A stretch of DNA of 64,000 bases from Madurella fahalii (GCA_029876055.1 CM056876.1:2108001-2172000), one strand, 5' to 3'. Positions 1 through 13,801 are shown, counted from the first letter of the stretch. The notes: generated from the sequence alone by a model not told the origin. Program-made: numbers and translations.

Positions 1-2534
1 GGAAGTTGGATGCTTCGATCCCAGGCCATGTTGGTTTGGTATATGGCATGGGCGTGGGTTTACAATGAGACTGTATTGTAATCAAGCTTATAACCGCCGC
101 TCGTCGTGTGGATATGTCGTCCATGGATCCTCGTTCCTCTGGATGTTGTTGGTTATTGGTCATTGGTTTGATAGTAATGGCCAGCTGCGGTCACGGGATC
201 TGTATGGTTTGGATCCGGTAATGGTTGAAAGTCTATGGCTTTCCACGTGAAGCTTTCTGCGTCTTCACCCGCTGGGAAGGCTGGAGGGCGAGTGGTAGAC
301 TTCAACGGTGTATTTGTATGGGTGCTAGGTCTTTATTCGGGGGAGGGGCGTAGAGAAGTGTTGGGAATTTTCTTTGTCTTGAGGATGATTGATGGTTCTT
401 CCAGCGTTCGCTTTCTCGGCTTGCCCCAAACGAATCTTGATGCGGGAATATGAAACAATGGCAAGCTGACATCAAATGCTACAGCGCTAGTTTTGTGTTA
501 CTGGGGAACTGCTCTTTCTCTTGGTGGCAGCATTGCTCTCAGACCACGGCATGAAAGATGTATTGAAACCGATGACAAAGTCAGCAGGGCGTTTGAGACC
601 AACACCGAATTATGCCTTTCCACGACCCAGTGGCTTTACTGACAGTAACTTTCTCCGAGGGAGCACGACAGGCGCCAGAAGCTCCGCAGGTACCATCGTC
701 GTCAATGGCTTCGACGAGGCCAGGAGAGCCTCTCTGGGTTATGACGGTATATTCGTTGTTTGACAGCCTTATTAGCCAACTCATCTTGGTTTCAAACGGT
801 TGACCGCCAGTGAGAGTCACTTACAACTGGTCCATGTTTAAAACAGACTCACAAGCTCGGTATTTATTTACCGATCAACAATGCTTGACGACTAACGCTT
901 TCGCGGGGTTGGAGAGCCGCAAGAGACTCATGGGGATGATGCTGAAATACCTCGACTGAACATTTGTCTCCTCGCGTGCTGTGATGCTGTCGTCTTGGTC
1001 ATGGATGTTGTCTATCATCAGTGTTCTGGCTCGCTACGATTATAACCCATGGGGCTGGCGTCATCGAAACAGCCAGTTCGATAGGGAAATAAGAGGCTTC
1101 GTCGGGCCGTCTTGATAGCAAGTCTTCCGTTATTGAGCCGCGGTTCACTGAATTCAGTGGCATATCTTGGGCTTAGTTCCGGAAGGCCGAACAGGTAAGC
1201 CTCGCATGTCCTTGTTTTTGTATTTAGGGTATGAAGCAGCCTACCGGTGGTGACCAAGTCCATTCTTTCATTTAGCGGCTATCTTGCATAGAACACTCCT
1301 GAGGGAATCCGAGCTTGTGCGGTGAATTGCCCTTGATGTTGTCAACGAAGCTCGGCGCCTCCGAACCCCTTTATTCGTCACAGCTAAGGATCCCCCCTAT
1401 CAAGATCAGAGCGTACACTATCACCCAGAGACACTAGCCAGCATACCACCCACCAGGGACACACTCCCGTTGCTCAGCACCCGAACATGGCTTACGGAGG
1501 CATGCTGTTTAATTACATCGCCTTGGTCCCTTTAAAAGTACCTCGATGTTCTCGAGGATGTAACCATGCCTGCCCAAAGTATAGACCAGGTTAGCCCTTA
1601 GCTTGTAGTGGTTTGGCTTCATCCCCGTCTTTAGACTCACTGATCTTTGCTGAAAGAACCAGCCGCGGTGCCTCGAGACCCGAGAGGGGCAGAAAGATAA
1701 GATGCCTTGCTTAGGGGTATTTTGCACCGTTTCCCTCCCTGGCTGCCTCCGTAGACGCAACTCGGCCCTCCATCGCCCCCTCTGACTCTGTTTTCCCACA
1801 GGTTGAAATGCGAAAGGAGCGATACGAAGTCAAGCACCGAGAAGTCATGTGACTGAACCCTCGATGCGCTACCGATAAGCACCAGTCTGACATGCATCGA
1901 GCTTCAGCGGAGCAAGGGGTCTCGTTCCTGCGGCCTCCGAGCCAAGCTTGCCGAATCGGACGACTTGGGTCACCCGTAAGGCTGACCGTTTGACGACTTC
2001 ATCGGCAAATTGTGCGGGGCGGGCGGCCCCTTGCAGTAGCCGCAGGATCCAAAGCCTAGGGGGCGGGCAGCGCTTTGGGAGGTCCAAAGTCAAGCAGAGA
2101 CGTAGAGTTGCACGACTCGCATAGACGAAACGCCCTACTCTGCCTAATCAGATGAGCGCCATGGTTTGTTCGTAGACATATCTGGGCTGGTCTTGTATAC
2201 GAGCCAGTCAGTTATCGACTTGATCTCATCGTGTGGGTGTGATCGCAGCTGAGGAAAGAGATGTCAGAGCGGCCGCGACGAGGTTTTTCCCAGACAAGTA
2301 ACATCACGGGGAGTGATGGGAACTCGGTGAGCAGAATGGAAAACCGCAAGCGCATGGGGAAGAGGTCGCGCAACATTGGGGCCCCGCATTGTTGCTGATT
2401 GCTCTTAAGGGGCCAGCAACGGCTTTCCGGATCGCCTCGCCGCTCTGCTGTCCCTTGTTTACGAACACCTGGGGCAGGATAAGGTGATGACATGGGTCTC
2501 TTGGCCCCGGTAGCTCGGCATAAAGATCACCTCC

Positions 2535-2562
2535 TTTATTTATTTATTTATTTTTTTTTTTT
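2535..2562. repeat. TTTA/T simple-sequence tract
   Basis: About four TTTA units run directly into a T12 homopolymer. It lies in gene-free sequence with no recognisable element attached. Confidence 0.9.
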
Positions 2563-4464
2563 CTGCTGGGATGATTGGCGACGTTCGAGACCTTCCAAAG
2601 GATCTTCTAATTAATCAATGCCGCGGTTAAAGGGTCTAAGTCCGACGGGCTCGTACTTCTTTAGGATCCTTCGTCGCGGGAAGAAAGCCCGGTACGAACG
2701 GGGCCGGGGAGTGGCTTGAAGATTTGTCACTAAACTCCGATGGCGCCTTGTTAGGGCGGTCAAGATCCGTCGGATTTATGGGGGGAAACGTGGTTTGCAT
2801 CTACTGCTGCCAAACATCCAACGCTTTGAGAAACTACATAGTGGAACCAACATCCTCGAGCTCTTGCATACTCGATCTCAGCGTGCAGCCAACTGCCGGT
2901 AACCTGCACGTTGGCGCCAAAAAGGGGGGAGAGTGGTGACGCGAGACGCCCAACAGACCGTTGTCGGGTTCTTCGGAGTGGCAGGGTCGATGCTCTCGAT
3001 GGTAACCGGTCGGTCGGTCGGTCCTTCATCCCCAATATCTGTTGGTGAGAGCGATGGAAAGGAAAACAGTAAAAAAAGAAAGACAATAAAAAGTGGGATC
3101 AGCGACGATCACGCTCCCTCGATCCATAGTCCCCGTGGAGTGGACAACGTCCACCCGGCGTTTCGCACTCGGTAGCGGTGGAGAGCCGGAAAGTAGGGCC
3201 AAATCGGGAAACATGATTGTCCAATCAGCAGCCGACCGCTCCGGGATCCGAGCAAACCCCAGCACTGCCTAATGCGAGGGCTCTCCTTCCTATTCCCCGC
3301 GGACGGGATCTGTGCGCCAGATTTTCCTTGAGACAGCGCCCGATACGTCAGTGGTTGGTTGGTTCTGGTTGGGTTTGTTTGGTTGGTTGATTGGCTAGCA
3401 AGCTATTTACTACTGTGGTACCTTATCTGGCCTGGGCAAACGCCTAAGCAACTCGCAGCTGCGCACATATCAAAACCAACCAGCTGCATCTCCAAATCCT
3501 TCCCAGTTTTCCTGTATTACTACCGTAACGTTATACCGCGTCCGACGCTGCCGACGGCTTCAGGAACGCTTTTGCTACTGTAGTACACGTGCAGGGCTCG
3601 CAATTCCAAGGCCCCCAAGTCCACGTAGCACAGGCTCGGCGTTCACTGAGCTGGTGCCCGATGGAAGCATGCTAGGAATCCATGCGGAATCACGGCCCAG
3701 AACCACTTAGCCTCGCCCCCACGCCCCCGGGCGGCCGATTCGGCTCCTTCGTTTCACCGTGTAACCTGGGTTGTGCTCAACGCCACAGCTGTGAATTCCC
3801 ATGCCAAAACCCTTTCTCCATACTGGTACTGGAGAGTGGAAAGAGGAGAAACCCGAAGCAAGAAGCGTTCACTTGATTCGCCCCCGCCCGACACAACTCA
3901 TTGGCCCCTTTGAGACTAGCAGGCCCCAAAAATATCAATACAAGCCTGCCAGAGAAGAGCCGAACCGGGCAAGTCAATCGCCGTCACGTGCGCATATCTT
4001 CAGAGGAAACGAACCGAGCGCTCTCGGAATCAAAGACAGGACCGCCTCTTCCCCTCCCCCCTTCCCTGGCCTTGCAGGTCAATTTCCCTATTTACGAGCC
4101 CAGAATCGGCGGCATTTCTCTCAAATAGCAGTCCGGCCGGAGGCATCTCCTTGGGCTTCGCCGCACACAAACATTTGCCCATCGTCCCCTCCCTCTAGTG
4201 TAGCCCGTGGCAATATCCCTCCCTGCATATGTCTCCGTATTGTGCCGTAGCCGCCGTGCCCTTCTCCAGATGCACGGAACCTGTGCTCTGCAAATTGAAA
4301 CCCCAGGGACGCGGCACCGCACCACTTCAGCATTTTACCTGCCGAATGTGTGGTGTGCGCGTGTGCCTTGTGCTTGTGTAACCAGGGCAGGGACGGCGAC
4401 GCGCACACGTGAACTGCAAGCGGGCGGATAGCGTCCTTTGGGTTCCAAAGTTCCATGGTAACTT

Positions 4465-4531
4465 TCCATCCCCTCCTCCCCCCCCCCCCCCCCGGCTTCC
4501 CTTCTCTTTCTTCTTCTTCCTCCCCTCCTTG
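4465..4531. repeat. Polypyrimidine tract with C16 core
   Basis: An almost purely C/T stretch of about 65 nt on the plus strand, with an uninterrupted run of 16 C at 4478-4493. Homopurine-homopyrimidine DNA of this kind can adopt triplex structure; no function is claimed. Confidence 0.85.
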
Positions 4532-5334
4532 CCTTCGGGCTTAAGAGTCCTTGTCACCCGCGCTATATCCTTGGGACTGTACAAGGGGGGGTAGGGTCAG
4601 GTGCCGCGGCGTCGACCGAAATCAACCTCCTTGATTCTTTGGTGCGTCTGCTTCGGTCCCTCCGCATTCTGCCCCTAGCGTGCAAAGTAGCGCGCAGCCT
4701 CGCGGATGCGCCAGATGATTGTATGCGTATCGTATGCATATGTTATGCGAAAACAAAGAGAACGCCAAAACAAATTAAAAAATTTCCCCACCCTTCAAGG
4801 CGGCGTAGCACAAGAAGGCAAAGCAACGAAAACCGAATCGGGGCCAGAGGTAGGCCATTAACGCCGTGTCAGTTAAAGCCCGGAAGCTTCGGAGACGGAA
4901 GCCTCGGTCCCGTGTTGTTGGCAGATGCCCGTTGTGGAGTGAAGAGCGAGGACATGGCTGTGAAGGATGGTTTTGCCCTCTCCGATTATCGACCTTGTTT
5001 TTGGATGGTTTCGAAAATTGACGAGGGAAAATGGAAAGTTGTTTGGGTTTCGTTTCGCTCAGCCCTACGCTACTGCTTACTCTTTCATCCTCTCCACTAG
5101 CGCATCAGAAACAGGGTGATTTGTCAGACCTTTATCTGACTTTTTGGTATTTTGACAAATGCCAAGACAGAGTTCTGACCTGTAACATCAAGAGGAAACT
5201 TTGCGAGGCATCCCGGTAACCATGTCATTCGATTCGTGAGAGGTGACAAGCTATCTAAAAGCCAAGGTATCTCGGAGCAAAAGACAACATGAGGAAAACC
5301 ATTGAATCTCTTCCTCCCATGGTCAGCAAGAGAC

Positions 5335-5354
5335 AAAAAAAAAAAAAAAAAAAA
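5335..5354. repeat. A20 homopolymer
   Basis: Twenty consecutive A on the plus strand, about 450 bp beyond the bZIP stop codon. No target-site duplication or retroelement sequence was recognised next to it. Confidence 0.9.
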
Positions 5355-5808
5355 CTGCTACAAAAAGAGTTGCCTCCAACTCTTCCCGCGCCGAGGGTCG
5401 AGCACTTCGACCATCAGGAAGAAAGCACGCGAAAACCCCATTCCAAATTGCGCCAGACACTCCTCCAAAAACAAAACAAAAAAAGCCTCCCAAGTATGTA
5501 TATATATGAATGCCCTCCAAAATCCCAACCATTGAAAATGCCCCTTCGTTTCTCATCCGGTGAGGGAGTCCACCGCATTTCTCTTTTGCTCCCAACAACA
5601 ATACCAAATAATGATGATACGGCCAAAAATAGCGCGTACTTGATGTGGTGTGTATATATGTATATAAATGTCATGAATGGAAAAGGATGCTTCTTCCCGA
5701 CTTGCCGGGGCGCTTTGCGTGACACCGCTCCAAGGAAAAAGAAAAAAAAAATAGGAATAAAAGAACAAAGACAGGTTTACTGTCTCGGCGGATAGAAGAA
5801 TAGAAGCT

Positions 5809-6893
5809 TTAAGGCTGCTGTGGGACCATGCTAGGCGAACCCGGCATCGACAGCGGCGTCGTCGGGTACTCGTAGCTTCCCGAGTCCGAGCAGGCCGCCG
5901 AGTGGTCATAAGAGTGCGACAGAGGCGGCGTCTGTGCCAAACACCCATCAGCAACGGGCATCTCGGTAGTACAGGGCACGACCGTGATGGTAGGCATGGT
6001 CTGGGTGAGGAGGAGGAAGAGCTGGGTAGCGCGAGGATGGTGAGGCACTCACATGCGGCATCTGGTCGTACGGTGAGGGGTGCGCGCCGCTCATGTCGAC
6101 TCCCGGGAGGTAGCCGTTATAGCTCATGTAGGGGAGGTGGTCTTCGGCCGGCGGGCCCGGATAGCCCGGCTCCCGCTTGATGGCGTCGCTGAAGTGTGTC
6201 ATGGAAGGCAGCGTCACCGGCACGGGCGGCGGTGTGAGGTAGTCCGGGTACGACTCGGTCGGCATGGGCCGGTAGCCCTGCACGCCCCCGTAGGCCGGCA
6301 TGAGCATGTCCTCGGGAGGAGGGGGATAGGTCGAGCAGGCGAACATGGGCGGCGTGTGCGACCGTTCGCGCTCGTCGTAAGATTGCGCGAACAGATACTC
6401 GTCGTCGTGGTGCATGGGTGGTGTGAATTGGCCCGGTACCGTCGGCTTTACCGGAGATGGCGGTGTTTGCCTCTGCGTCTTGGTTGTCTGGGTGCGCTTT
6501 GTCTTGGCCGGAGGGCTCGGCTTCTCGTTGCCCGATGACGAAGCACCGTCCGAAGTTCCCGCCCGTCTCTCGAGTTCCTCCAGGCGCCGCTTGAGCTTCT
6601 TGCCTGTTGTGAAACGTCTTAGCAAAACTGATTGCCTTCCATCGGGCGAGGAAAGAAAAAAAGGAAGAAAGAAGGAAAGGCAGAAAACGAGGAGGCTACG
6701 TACGGTAGTTGCGCTGAGCGATGCGGTTCTGTATCCTCCTGCGCTCGGCGAGATCTGAGATCTTGGTCCAGTCCTCATCCGGGTTGGCCGAGCTGCTGAA
6801 GGCGCTGCTGGTGCCGTGGCCGGAGTACTGTCTGGCGGGAGGAGGGGCTGGTTGCGCCGCGTAGGCGTACGTGTGTTGTGGCATGGCGAACAT
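5809..6893 (-). CDS. bZIP transcription factor with short zipper, three exons
   Basis: A nuclear DNA-binding regulator of about 287 aa. Exons read on the minus strand are 6893-6704, 6603-6053 and 5931-5809. The first intron (100 bp, GTACGT donor) interrupts the basic region after Asn-Tyr; splicing rebuilds RRRIQNRIAQRNYRKKLKRR at about residues 51-70, the bZIP signature N-x4-Q-R. The second intron (121 bp, GTGAGT donor, CTGAT branch, CAG) links the Pro/Ser/Tyr-rich middle to a 40-residue tail beginning TPPLSHSYDH. The leucine register after the basic region lasts only about two heptads before Gly/Ser/Pro-rich sequence, so dimerisation may be weak or need a partner. The start is the first in-frame ATG (6893); the open frame continues upstream without another ATG until GTG at 6953. 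Target genes cannot be inferred. Confidence 0.88.
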
Positions 6894-8420
6894 GTTGCTC
6901 CCGAGTAGTGGGGTTGGTGTTGTTGTTCGAGGCGACTTAGGGGATGGGAACACAAGGAAGAGATGAGGCCCAACCTGAGATATGTTGGGACAGCAGATAC
7001 AAGATCGTGGGAGAGGAAGTTCGAGTCTATCCTTGAGGCGAGACAGCTTGTACGGCCGTTGGGGAGGATGGGGAGGCTCCAGATTAAATATCCAGCGACA
7101 AGTATTCCTCCGCTCATGGGGATTGGGGGTGGAAGGCTTGCTTCACACCCACATGGCCGTGCCGGGGTAGAGGTACTGTCTCCGTACCACCCTGGTTCAT
7201 TCCATTGTTGCGGTCACCACACCTGAGCCCTGGCAAAGCCTCAAAAACGCGTCCGGCAATAAATTGGCTGGGAAACTCTGGCGATTGCGAGGTCGAGGTA
7301 CATCGGCACCCTCTGGCCGCTATCCTGCAGCCTGGCAAACCAACAGGGGTCGTCGTGTCCAGACTTGGGGGCCCTGGACTCCAGTAACCGAGTGGACCCG
7401 ACATTCTGCTGCACGGAACCTGCGCCCTAGCGGGGTGGGTAGCTTGTCACGGCTGGACCATCGAGACGGCAGAGAAAACTAACAGCAGCGCCTCCCGGAC
7501 CAGTACAGTACCACACCAACGCCCATCGAGCGGTGGAGATACCTGAGTAACAGCGGCGAAGGCCGACTGCGCGACCAACGCCTGTTTGTTCTGGCGTTGC
7601 TTCGCTCGTCACAAGTCTTTTACGCGGTTGGGCAATTTTGGTGGCCAAAAGCCGCGGCGCTGAAACCTGTCTGCCCTCCGATTTCCCGGGTTGTGAACTT
7701 CTCGGTCTTTTTGCGAGGGCTACTCCAGAGAAGATGCCAAAACGGGATGGGGGCATACCCTACAGAATACGTACCATGAACACTCATCCGAGCTCCCTTT
7801 GCAGCGCATACGAGTGGCTCGCAGCGGTCAGTGTGTGATAGGGTGCGTCGGACAACGACCTGGAGGTGTGGCCGCATCTCATGGGAGCTTGGAGTTGCGT
7901 GGATCAGTTTACGAGCTATGCTTGGGAACGGCGAGGAGGAGCGGCCGGGAACGGAGTTACAAGATGGTGGAAACGGAGGGGTCGGAAAGAGCTCCTGCAA
8001 AGGGTGTGTGGAGGGGGGAGAGAATGGCACCCCAGGCACCCACAAAAACCTTGGAGGGTAAAATTAGCCCAGAGAGTGCATTTTTGCCCATTTTGGGCTT
8101 CTCAGAAACACGCGAGCGTATTTTTTGGGCGGTGGGTGGGTGTGCACGTCTACAAGCTGTGCTGCGACACGATTGGCACAGATCCCTGCCTAACACGTTC
8201 CCCCGGATCATTCTTGGCCGTAGGGCTGCGCTGCGGTTGCTAATTGCAGGGGTGAGATGGCTCCCATTTGGAGACAATCTCATAAACGAGCAGAGATCAG
8301 GGAACGAGACGCCGAGCCCAACCATCACCGTCTCAGCTGACTCGGGTTGTATCTGGTGCTCTTGGGTTGCTCCTTGGGATTTGCAGAGAACCAGGCGGTT
8401 AGCTGAATGGCCGCTTCCTA

Positions 8421-8440
8421 TTTTTTTTTTTTTTTTTTTT
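8421..8440. repeat. T20 homopolymer
   Basis: Twenty consecutive T in gene-free sequence about 1.5 kb upstream of the bZIP start codon. Confidence 0.9.
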
Positions 8441-11278
8441 AACGCATCGGAAGTCTAGCCCGGAAGCCGGCTCACTAGCCCGCCGGCCGATGTCCCGAGA
8501 CGTCCGAGCCGGGGTGGGGAGGAGTGGTTCCTGGCGTTGATCGACGGGGCGCTTTCAACGCGGCGATGCCGGGCCTGGGCAGCCATTGTCGGCTTAGCTG
8601 ATTCGTACCTTATCGCGGGTGGAGGCGCGATGGGCGATGCTGGGCAGCGCTAGGGCTTGGACAGCAGGAGGAAATTCCCCAGTACCCGCCGGCACTTACT
8701 TGAGTTGGCAGGTACTCGGGTTCGTGATGGACATAGAAAGCTCAAGGTGGCTACACGTACACAAGCTAGCGCTGCTGCGGCCTGTGCACCTTAAAAGCAG
8801 CATAATACTAAATCTTCACAAACTGAGGTAGAGACATCTCTTGGACAGCCTCTCTGCAGATAATAGCTGCGGTGGCACCACCAGATTTCCAGACGTAACC
8901 TTAGTCTCTAAGTGGCTCCGGCAAGCGCGAGACAAGCCACGTTCTTGGACGTGGTAGCCTGCCCCTTTCTTTTTTCTTGTTCATGTGCCATTAAGCGATG
9001 GCTTGCAGCGATAGACATGCCATTCTGCGGCACGAGCACAGACGCAGCTTCGAGAACAGTTCTTGGGGGACCGCCATGCATTCAGACGCCACGGGCCTTC
9101 CCGCTGAGGGCTGGCGGCTGGCACGGTGTATGTACTGTAGTAGAGAGACGAGCGGAGCCAAGGCCGCATCAAATCACCGAGTCCGATCACGGAAATTCCT
9201 CCACCGCCGCGCATCGATGCAGTCCGTGCCATGCCACGGCTGACTCTGGCGTGCACGCCATGCACTTCTCGCTATCCATTCAATCGCGACCGGATACGCA
9301 TCTAGACCCTTGTGTCCATACACATTTGTAAATTCAAGTTATGCTGGTATCCTTCTGAGCATCGAGACTCTCGAGATCTTCACATGACGGTTCTCAGACC
9401 AGCTCGCGGGCACTCGGGCCCTAGTTGTTAGTCAGTCGAGGCCCATAAATAGAGCGATTACAAAGCGAGGCTCTGCATCCTTATTGGCTCAAAAGCCGAG
9501 TTGACAGGGCTCAGAAATAAGGTTTTTTCAGTTAGCCCTGTCGCTCTCAACATTCCGGCCCAACAGGTTGAGCGCCCGCTAACCTTTGTAGTATTAACCG
9601 CTAAACCGCTAACCCAGTCCTCGCGAGCGGAATTCTGCTGCCTGGTCTGTGAGGTCGCCTTGGCCCCATCTCCAGACCGCTCGCTGTCTCTTCTAGACCA
9701 GTCTTCTCTCCGGCTCTCGCTTGGCACGTCCCCGGCTCCTCCTTGGCTTCGTCCATGGTTTTGCAGTTGTCCGATCCCGGGTCCGCGGCCCTAACGCCAA
9801 ACGTTACCTTATACGTACACGATAACCGGTGTTGACGACGGTGACCAGAGTCTCCTCGGCCCCACGCCCATTCCACGTTGCCTAACTTAACTACTACTGC
9901 GCAGCCACAGGAGGCGGCTAGACACCTTGTCCATGCCGCCGAGGAGGCTTAACTGCGGAATCCTACACTAGACGAGCCCAGTCCGGAGCCCCCTCCGTGA
10001 CCCGGACGCCAGGACGCATCCGCCAATCACGCAAGAATCCTCGTAAACCGTTACTGCCCCCTGATCACTTGTTTACGGCCGTGCCCACCTGGTTACGACG
10101 CTGTCGCCGACGTGCTCTTTCCCCATTGAGTACCTATCGAAGTAGGTGGCTTGTGCCTCGCATTGAGGCCGTGAGCCCCTGCCAGGACGTCGTTGACAAA
10201 TTTCTTCCTGCCGCTGCACCAGATCGAGGACAAGGTTACAGCCCCCGGAGCTTGATGAAGCCGATAGTCGACCCCGGCGGCCGCTGTTGGAGGTTGGTCC
10301 AGTCCCACCTAGGTACTCAGTCGCCCATCCGATGAAAACGTCCGAATCTTAATAGGGCCACATCGTGGTGATATTGGCGAATCCCAGGTGCCGGTTCGAC
10401 GGCGCCGGACCCACATTCTCTGGCCACGGAGGCGCTCTATCAGCTGCCTGGAGCTGCGACGATGTCTGCTCATTTCACCATTGGAGCAGACATCCAAAGG
10501 GAGGTTGATGGTGCCGCAGATAGAGAACATCTGCAACTCTCTGCCATCGTCAACGTCCTGTTCGTCCCCGCAACCCTTGCCGAGCTGACCTCATACGCTA
10601 CCCCATCCCTCGTCTGGATGGATTGATTGGAATGTAGGGCATGCCGCTCAACGCTGTAGAAAAGTTCCCGCCAACACGCTCAAGCCATCCGGATGATCGT
10701 GCTTCCTTGAGGTTCCGAGGCGCAGTCAATGGGGAACTGAGAGGAGAGCGGCGAGCGGCCCCATACAAGGACCTAAGCGGAAGGCTCACCCTTTCTCGCA
10801 CATGCCTCAAAGGCGAGCTTTGGGATCCGCCCAGCTGAAGTACGCACTCTCTCTTAAACACATGGCATGGCACGGCCGAGTGTTTCCACTGGCTTGGAAC
10901 GGAAGCTCGTAAGGCTACACCAGCTGCTGCGAGGCCGTGGCGTTTGGATGGGGGACCACGTTATACACTAGGCTCTTGCGCTTAAGGTGCTTACCGCACC
11001 ACGCCGCTCCCTTCCTTTGTTGATTAGAGTCAAACGGATATTTCGTCTCCTTGCTCAAACGAGGCTTTGCCTGTAATAACCCATCCATCGGCCTTCCCGA
11101 TTAAACGCCGACGAGCGGGTCACTAGTCCTAGAACAGTCGACACACCACCAGAGTTGAGCTGACGTTTTCCTCTTGTGTCTGATGTGATCCTGAAGGAGA
11201 CCCAGAGGGCACGTGCTCCGCGAGCCTCCCTCCCCGCAAGCACGTCAGAATTAAGCTATGGGATGTAAGAAAATAGGG

Positions 11279-11296
11279 GAGAGAGAGAGAGAGAGA
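11279..11296. repeat. GA dinucleotide microsatellite
   Basis: About nine GA units in the gene-free region. Confidence 0.85.
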
Positions 11297-12354
11297 AAAG
11301 GGAAAGGGCGAGTGCCGCAAGGCCCAACGGTCCCGTCCGTCAGTCAGGCAGTCGGGTCGCTGATGATGATTATGTCAGAAGCTACTTTACTGGGTCCTCG
11401 CCCTCTTTCTCTACTGCCAAGACGCTTTCTACTTGCAATTCCACCCCACCCAGTTGTGCGAGTACAATCTTGGCTATCGCACACAGGAATCCCATCTCGG
11501 CGCTATTCCCCAGCCAAGTGCCAATTTTCGACCCCATTAGATAAGTGGTGGTGGGGGAGGAAAGGCAAAGATTTGTCAACTTCTGCACAGTAGGGGAGGG
11601 TGTAGAGGGGGTGGGGTGTGAACGTTTAGCCGCGGGCACTGAAGTTGGTGTTACACAGCACACTCACACGCACCCACAAACATTGCAGAGAGCCTTAATT
11701 AGCCCAATATATTGAGTAGAGTGATGTCGGATGATCGTTGCTGCTATTTTGCCCACTTCGTGGTTAATCCTTTTCTTTCCCACAAGGCCCTCGCAGAAGC
11801 GCCGGCGCTTGCGGATGAGAGAAATTTTTAGTTTCTGTCAGCTTTCGTGTACATGGCCAAGATCGTCTTGCTATGTTTCCCCCCTTTTTTGCACGTATTT
11901 TTGGTTGGCGTTTTTCCATGTCCCCTTTCTGGCTCGTTGGAAAGAGCGGGGAGATGTACCGTGTTTACACAGCAAGGGGCAACTTGCTGGATACGCATTT
12001 GATCGCCCACATAGGATCAACCATGGCTGGCCACTTCCAGGGGTGGGATTGCTTCGGTTTCAGGTGGACGCGAATAAATGCCCTCCTAATATTCTCTTTC
12101 GCTCTTCTCATACCTCCTGCTATTTCCTGCGCCGCCTCCTCGGGCGCACGTCGGCTGGATAGGTATGCAGGCAGGAGGCAGAAAAAGCTTGAGACCACTT
12201 TACCCCCCAGGGCCAAAAGGGAGAAGGCTCCAAGGGGTCAAATCACCCCCCAGATCCGGTGCCGTCGCTCGCGACACAGTCGGAGCGGACAAAGGCCGGG
12301 GCCGGTGAAGGAAGGAGACCGTCTCGACCGAGCCACGGGGAGCAAGCTGTCCGC

Positions 12355-12368
12355 GTGTGTGTGTGTGT
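12355..12368. repeat. GT dinucleotide microsatellite
   Basis: About seven GT units in the gene-free region. Confidence 0.8.
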
Positions 12369-13770
12369 ATGCATAGCAATCCAACCCCCCAGGCCTGCTA
12401 TTGAACGCGCGTACCTAACAAGACTTCCCCCTTCGGGATGGCCGGCCGTCACCCAGTTGTGTGACCAGTCATTATCGGGCCTTTCCCACCACGCGGCGAG
12501 TGAGACCAAACGGTTGCCTCCGCAACTCCGCCAGCCTATCATCAGGCTCAAGTGCGCAGATAACGGACGCAGAATCAGCCGATCTTGCAGCGGCCGGGCC
12601 CCGGCAATGCAGGGTCTTTAATAATTACCGGGTTTGGCTGACAGGCGCCGGCTCGGAGTTTTGGTGTCAGACCGACACCATGGTACTGGTGCTTGGTAAC
12701 TTGATCAGTAAGCACCCACAACGACGGCTCGGCTGGGGTTTGTTGCCTGGTCTTCTAACGCGAAACAGAATGATTACGGCACTGGGAAGGCGGCGAAGAG
12801 CCGGGAAGACAAGGTCGCCATCGGTGTAGGTTCTCATCGACAGCCGTAGAGGCAAAATGCGGAACCTTTCTACTCTTCTGAACCGGGTCTTGTAGCCGCC
12901 ATGGACCCCAAGGAAAGGTCTCCTGCACGGTTGGTCAGCAGTCTGGTCGGTGACAAGACGTTGAGTGTAGTATAGATAATGCGAGTGTGCCACCACCCAA
13001 GCTGCCGGGTGCCTAGCTAGATTTGAGATGCCAAACCACCTTACTAAGGCCGGTGAGTTCACAGGCTACCCGCCCTTAGCGGGCGATCAAAGACGCATTC
13101 CAACCGGCCGGTACCATCCCAACGCCTCGACTCCGGGTCCGGAGGCCACCAAAACACCCGGAGATCACAGACCATCCGACTGGGTTCTTGTGCCGAATCC
13201 ATCGCTGTTACAGCTGATAACAAAGGAGCATGTGGCGGAAGCTCTCGCGCAGTAGCGAGCTAGTGCCGCCAGGGACCATGTTGCTATTCTCAAAGAGCAA
13301 CAACTGGACATGCTGAACAAGCAGCTTGCATCCAGGCACCAGCTTCCAAGTGCTTGACCAGTCCAGTCGCAGTAGTGTATCGACAGCGACGGCCGCCCGC
13401 TCGAACCACATAGGCCACAGAGCGGGCTGCTAAGAAAGTGGCATCGTAGGGTCTGGTGACAGGAGAGTCGTTGAAGGACCAAGAAGGGTCGGGCCAATCA
13501 GGGCTCACCAACCGTAACATCCTTGCTTCCGCAAAAGAGGGCAAATTGACTGGTTTTGGACAAGTTCCTCGCCACCCCCAAGGCCCGAAACGCAGAAAAC
13601 GCTGCTGTGCCCCGCGCTGGCTCCGTTTCCAATGGGAAAAGACCGTGTCCCGTGAACTATCCGACTTGTTAAGAATAGAGCAAAAATATGGAGCGAGAAT
13701 GGCGGCATGACATATCCAGTCCGCTCCTAAGAAGCCTGTTCAGGTCCGGATCCGCGTCTATCCGCCCTTG

Positions 13771-13801
13771 CCCTGCCCTGCCCTGCCCTGCCCTGCCCTG
13801 C
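13771..13801. repeat. CCCTG pentanucleotide microsatellite
   Basis: Six perfect CCCTG units, preceded by a degenerate unit. No coding frame spans it convincingly. Confidence 0.9.

Larger units (their letters stand above)
1..5808. other. Long gene-free flank 3' of the bZIP gene
   Basis: No convincing coding region is visible on either strand. Open frames here stay below about 170 codons, overlap one another on both strands and show no recognisable motif. What can be seen is simple sequence: a TTTA/T tract near 2535-2562, TCGG and TTGG short repeats near 3005-3020 and 3355-3395, a C16 run within a pyrimidine-rich stretch at 4465-4531, and an A20 run at 5335-5354. The last few hundred bases probably contain the 3' UTR of the bZIP gene. 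Composition does not look AT-rich, so this is not an obvious RIP-degraded repeat block. Confidence 0.6.

Noticed and set aside
5289..5795. 168-codon plus-strand frame 3' of the bZIP gene
   Set aside because: Made mostly of A-runs read as lysine; antisense to the likely bZIP 3' UTR.
5948..7117. 389-codon open frame over the bZIP gene
   Set aside because: It reads through both bZIP introns: upstream of 6603 it is the wrong frame for the basic region, and its end is intron 2. The spliced model fits the bZIP motif.
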